From NCBI GenBank assembly GCA_964487355.1, contig CAZAPS010000059.1, positions 1 through 6,369 on the forward strand: a DNA stretch of 6,369 bases, written 5' to 3'. Below, in pieces: positions 5,282 to 6,369 of the stretch (the stretch's first letter is position 1; each line of letters starts with the position of its first letter). The position numbers were made by a program, and so were the translations under genes. This DNA is from JAXGYX01 sp964487355 (GTDB taxonomy: Bacteria > Bacillota > Clostridia > Saccharofermentanales > Fastidiosipilaceae). A model generated the notes under the pieces. The model was not told where the DNA came from, did no database searches, and saw only the letters and a program-made list of their open reading frames with translations.

Positions 5282-6166
5282 TTAACGGAATATCGAGATT
5301 TTCGCTAAAGCTTCCCGAAGATTAAACGCATCCCACGGCATATGTTCAGCAATGCACAACCCTACGATCTCCGCGCTTGCGCCGGCATCTTGCAGCACCC
5401 TGACAATATCATCAAAGGATAATTCTCCAATCGCGCTGCCATATTCTTCTCTTGTCATATATGGTTTAGCACATGTGTTGGAACGAAAACATTCAGGTGT
5501 CAAAACGTCGAGATCGAAATGCACAGCCAGCTTTGTTATCTTTTCTTTTTGAATCCATTCTAAAACATGGTCACTGTTTAGCTTTAATAAATCCGGTCCC
5601 ACCACTTGCATATTCAGTTTACGCACTCCACTGTCTTTTTCACGGAGGTCTCTTTCTATCAGTCCGGCGTAAATCACACGTTCCTTGCTTACAGGATGTT
5701 TTATTTGCTTTGTAAGGGCAGACTCACCATGGCCAATCACATTGGAAAGGACCATTTCATGAGCGTGTTGTGATGACTCTGTCGTAGAAATATCAGGATG
5801 CGCGTCGAACCAGATGACACCCAATTTATCACCATATTTCCCACTCAGGTAATCAAATGGCGCCTGGGATATGGCACAGTCTCCCCCAAAGACGATCACC
5901 TTGTCCGGCCGCTTTTCTTCAAGAACCTGAGTTGTGCTGATAAGCTGAGACAATATTTCTTCCTCATATGCAATCGGATCCTCCGCCTTGATATTATCTT
6001 TTACCTCCATATCGACCGTAATCCGCACGGTTTCTTCCGCGGCGTTATTGGGCGCAATGAACGCGAGCAATTCAGCTCCAAAGGCATAAGCAATGTCTGT
6101 TCCACCTTGCCATTGTGGCAATATCAATCTTAGTGTCTTACTTCGTTTTGAAGAATCTGATCCCAT
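5282..6166 (-). CDS. Arginase/ureohydrolase-superfamily protein with GGDC variant motif
   Basis: The 294-residue product has the arginase-fold metal motifs in order: FGGDCAIS (94-100), WFDAHPDIS (119-127) and VHFDLDVLTP (215-224), with IAEHMPWD near 272-279. By alignment to arginase, Asp121, His123, Asp125, Asp218 and Asp220 are metal ligands, His136 matches the catalytic His, and Glu274 the guanidinium-facing Glu. The first ligand, normally His in GGDHS, is Cys97, and the usual third Asp of DxDxxDP is Thr, so the metal site differs from classical arginase and agmatinase. Family members hydrolyse guanidino groups of arginine, agmatine, guanidinobutyrate or formiminoglutamate; the substrate here is open. 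ATG 6166 is chosen over the upstream ATG at 6208 because AGGAGG (6174-6179) lies 7 bases before it. The gene appears intact and monocistronic, next to the IS remnant. Confidence 0.85.
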   Translation of the reverse strand: MGSDSSKRSKTLRLILPQWQGGTDIAYAFGAELLAFIAPNNAAEETVRITVDMEVKDNIKAEDPIAYEEEILSQLISTTQVLEEKRPDKVIVFGGDCAISQAPFDYLSGKYGDKLGVIWFDAHPDISTTESSQHAHEMVLSNVIGHGESALTKQIKHPVSKERVIYAGLIERDLREKDSGVRKLNMQVVGPDLLKLNSDHVLEWIQKEKITKLAVHFDLDVLTPECFRSNTCAKPYMTREEYGSAIGELSFDDIVRVLQDAGASAEIVGLCIAEHMPWDAFNLREALAKISIFR

Positions 6167-6191
6167 TGTCTTCCCTCCTATATTTTGTAAA

Positions 6192-6222
6192 TATATAGAC
6201 CTCTGCAAAGCAAGTTTACCAA
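6192..6222 (-). promoter_or_regulatory. Possible promoter of the arginase-family gene
   Basis: On the minus strand TTGGTA (complement of 6217-6222) and TATATA (complement of 6192-6197) are separated by 19 bases, ahead of the AGGAGG site and start at 6166. The spacing is long, so this is tentative. No other gene is seen in the remaining bases to the right edge. Confidence 0.35.
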
Positions 6223-6369
6223 TTGTTTTACAACATGCAATTGACTATGTCGCCAACATGGTCTTTTAGGGTCACTACAAGGTTGTCAGCTCTCCTCATT
6301 TGGTTTGTTTCATTCACGCAAACATTTCTTTCTATTGTTTGGGCAATAATATTTACTTATGTTAGCCCC

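Noticed and set aside
6301..6369. Short inverted repeats such as TATTG-N6-CAATA near the right edge
   Set aside because: Arms are only 5 bases in A/T-rich sequence, expected by chance, with no linked gene visible.
1..6369. CRISPR array, tRNA or rRNA genes
   Set aside because: No regularly spaced repeats, no cloverleaf-like segment and no rRNA-like stretch was seen on either strand.

Overview
The window (6,369 bases, moderate G+C) reads as bacterial chromosome of accessory character: one plus-strand gene at the left edge, then a minus-strand block of metabolic and housekeeping-accessory genes, broken by a decayed insertion sequence. Strong Shine-Dalgarno sites (AAGGAG, AGGAGG) and standard stop codons fit a bacterium using the usual code. 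The gene mix (YraQ/ArsP-type permease, nitrilase, LigB-type dioxygenase, CsaA, CPBP protein, arginase family) and the transposase type would suit a Gram-negative such as a deltaproteobacterium (Desulfobacterota), but that placement is a guess.

Layout. 1-121: a leader with a perfect 11-bp hairpin and an ATCAA-N6-TTGAT dyad that looks like an ArsR-type operator. 122-1135 (+): permease of the DUF318/ArsP_1 family. 1115-2266 (-): nitrilase with a long charged tail; its 3' end overlaps the permease 3' end by 21 bases. 2367-2696 (-): full-length csaA interrupted by one in-frame TAA. 2784-3560 (-): 4,5-DOPA-dioxygenase-like extradiol dioxygenase. 3595-4403 (-): CPBP-family membrane protein split by an apparent one-base deletion. 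4404-4980: intergenic, with a promoter, a perfect 10-bp palindrome and repeats that may be IS ends. 4982-5280 (+): remnant of a DDE transposase (ISNCY-like). 5282-6166 (-): arginase-superfamily hydrolase with Cys in place of the first metal-ligand His. 6167-6369: its upstream region.

The four genes from the CPBP protein to the nitrilase lie on one strand with gaps of 34, 87 and 100 bases and could be co-transcribed, but they do not form a recognisable pathway. The notable theme is damage: a nonsense codon in csaA, a frameshift in the CPBP gene, and an internal deletion plus two shifts in A-runs in the transposase. Either this is a decaying accessory segment or some of the lesions are sequence errors. 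I see no convincing new multi-gene system. The best leads are the possible arsenic-responsive control of the permease, the variant arginase-like active site, and the csaA and CPBP lesions.
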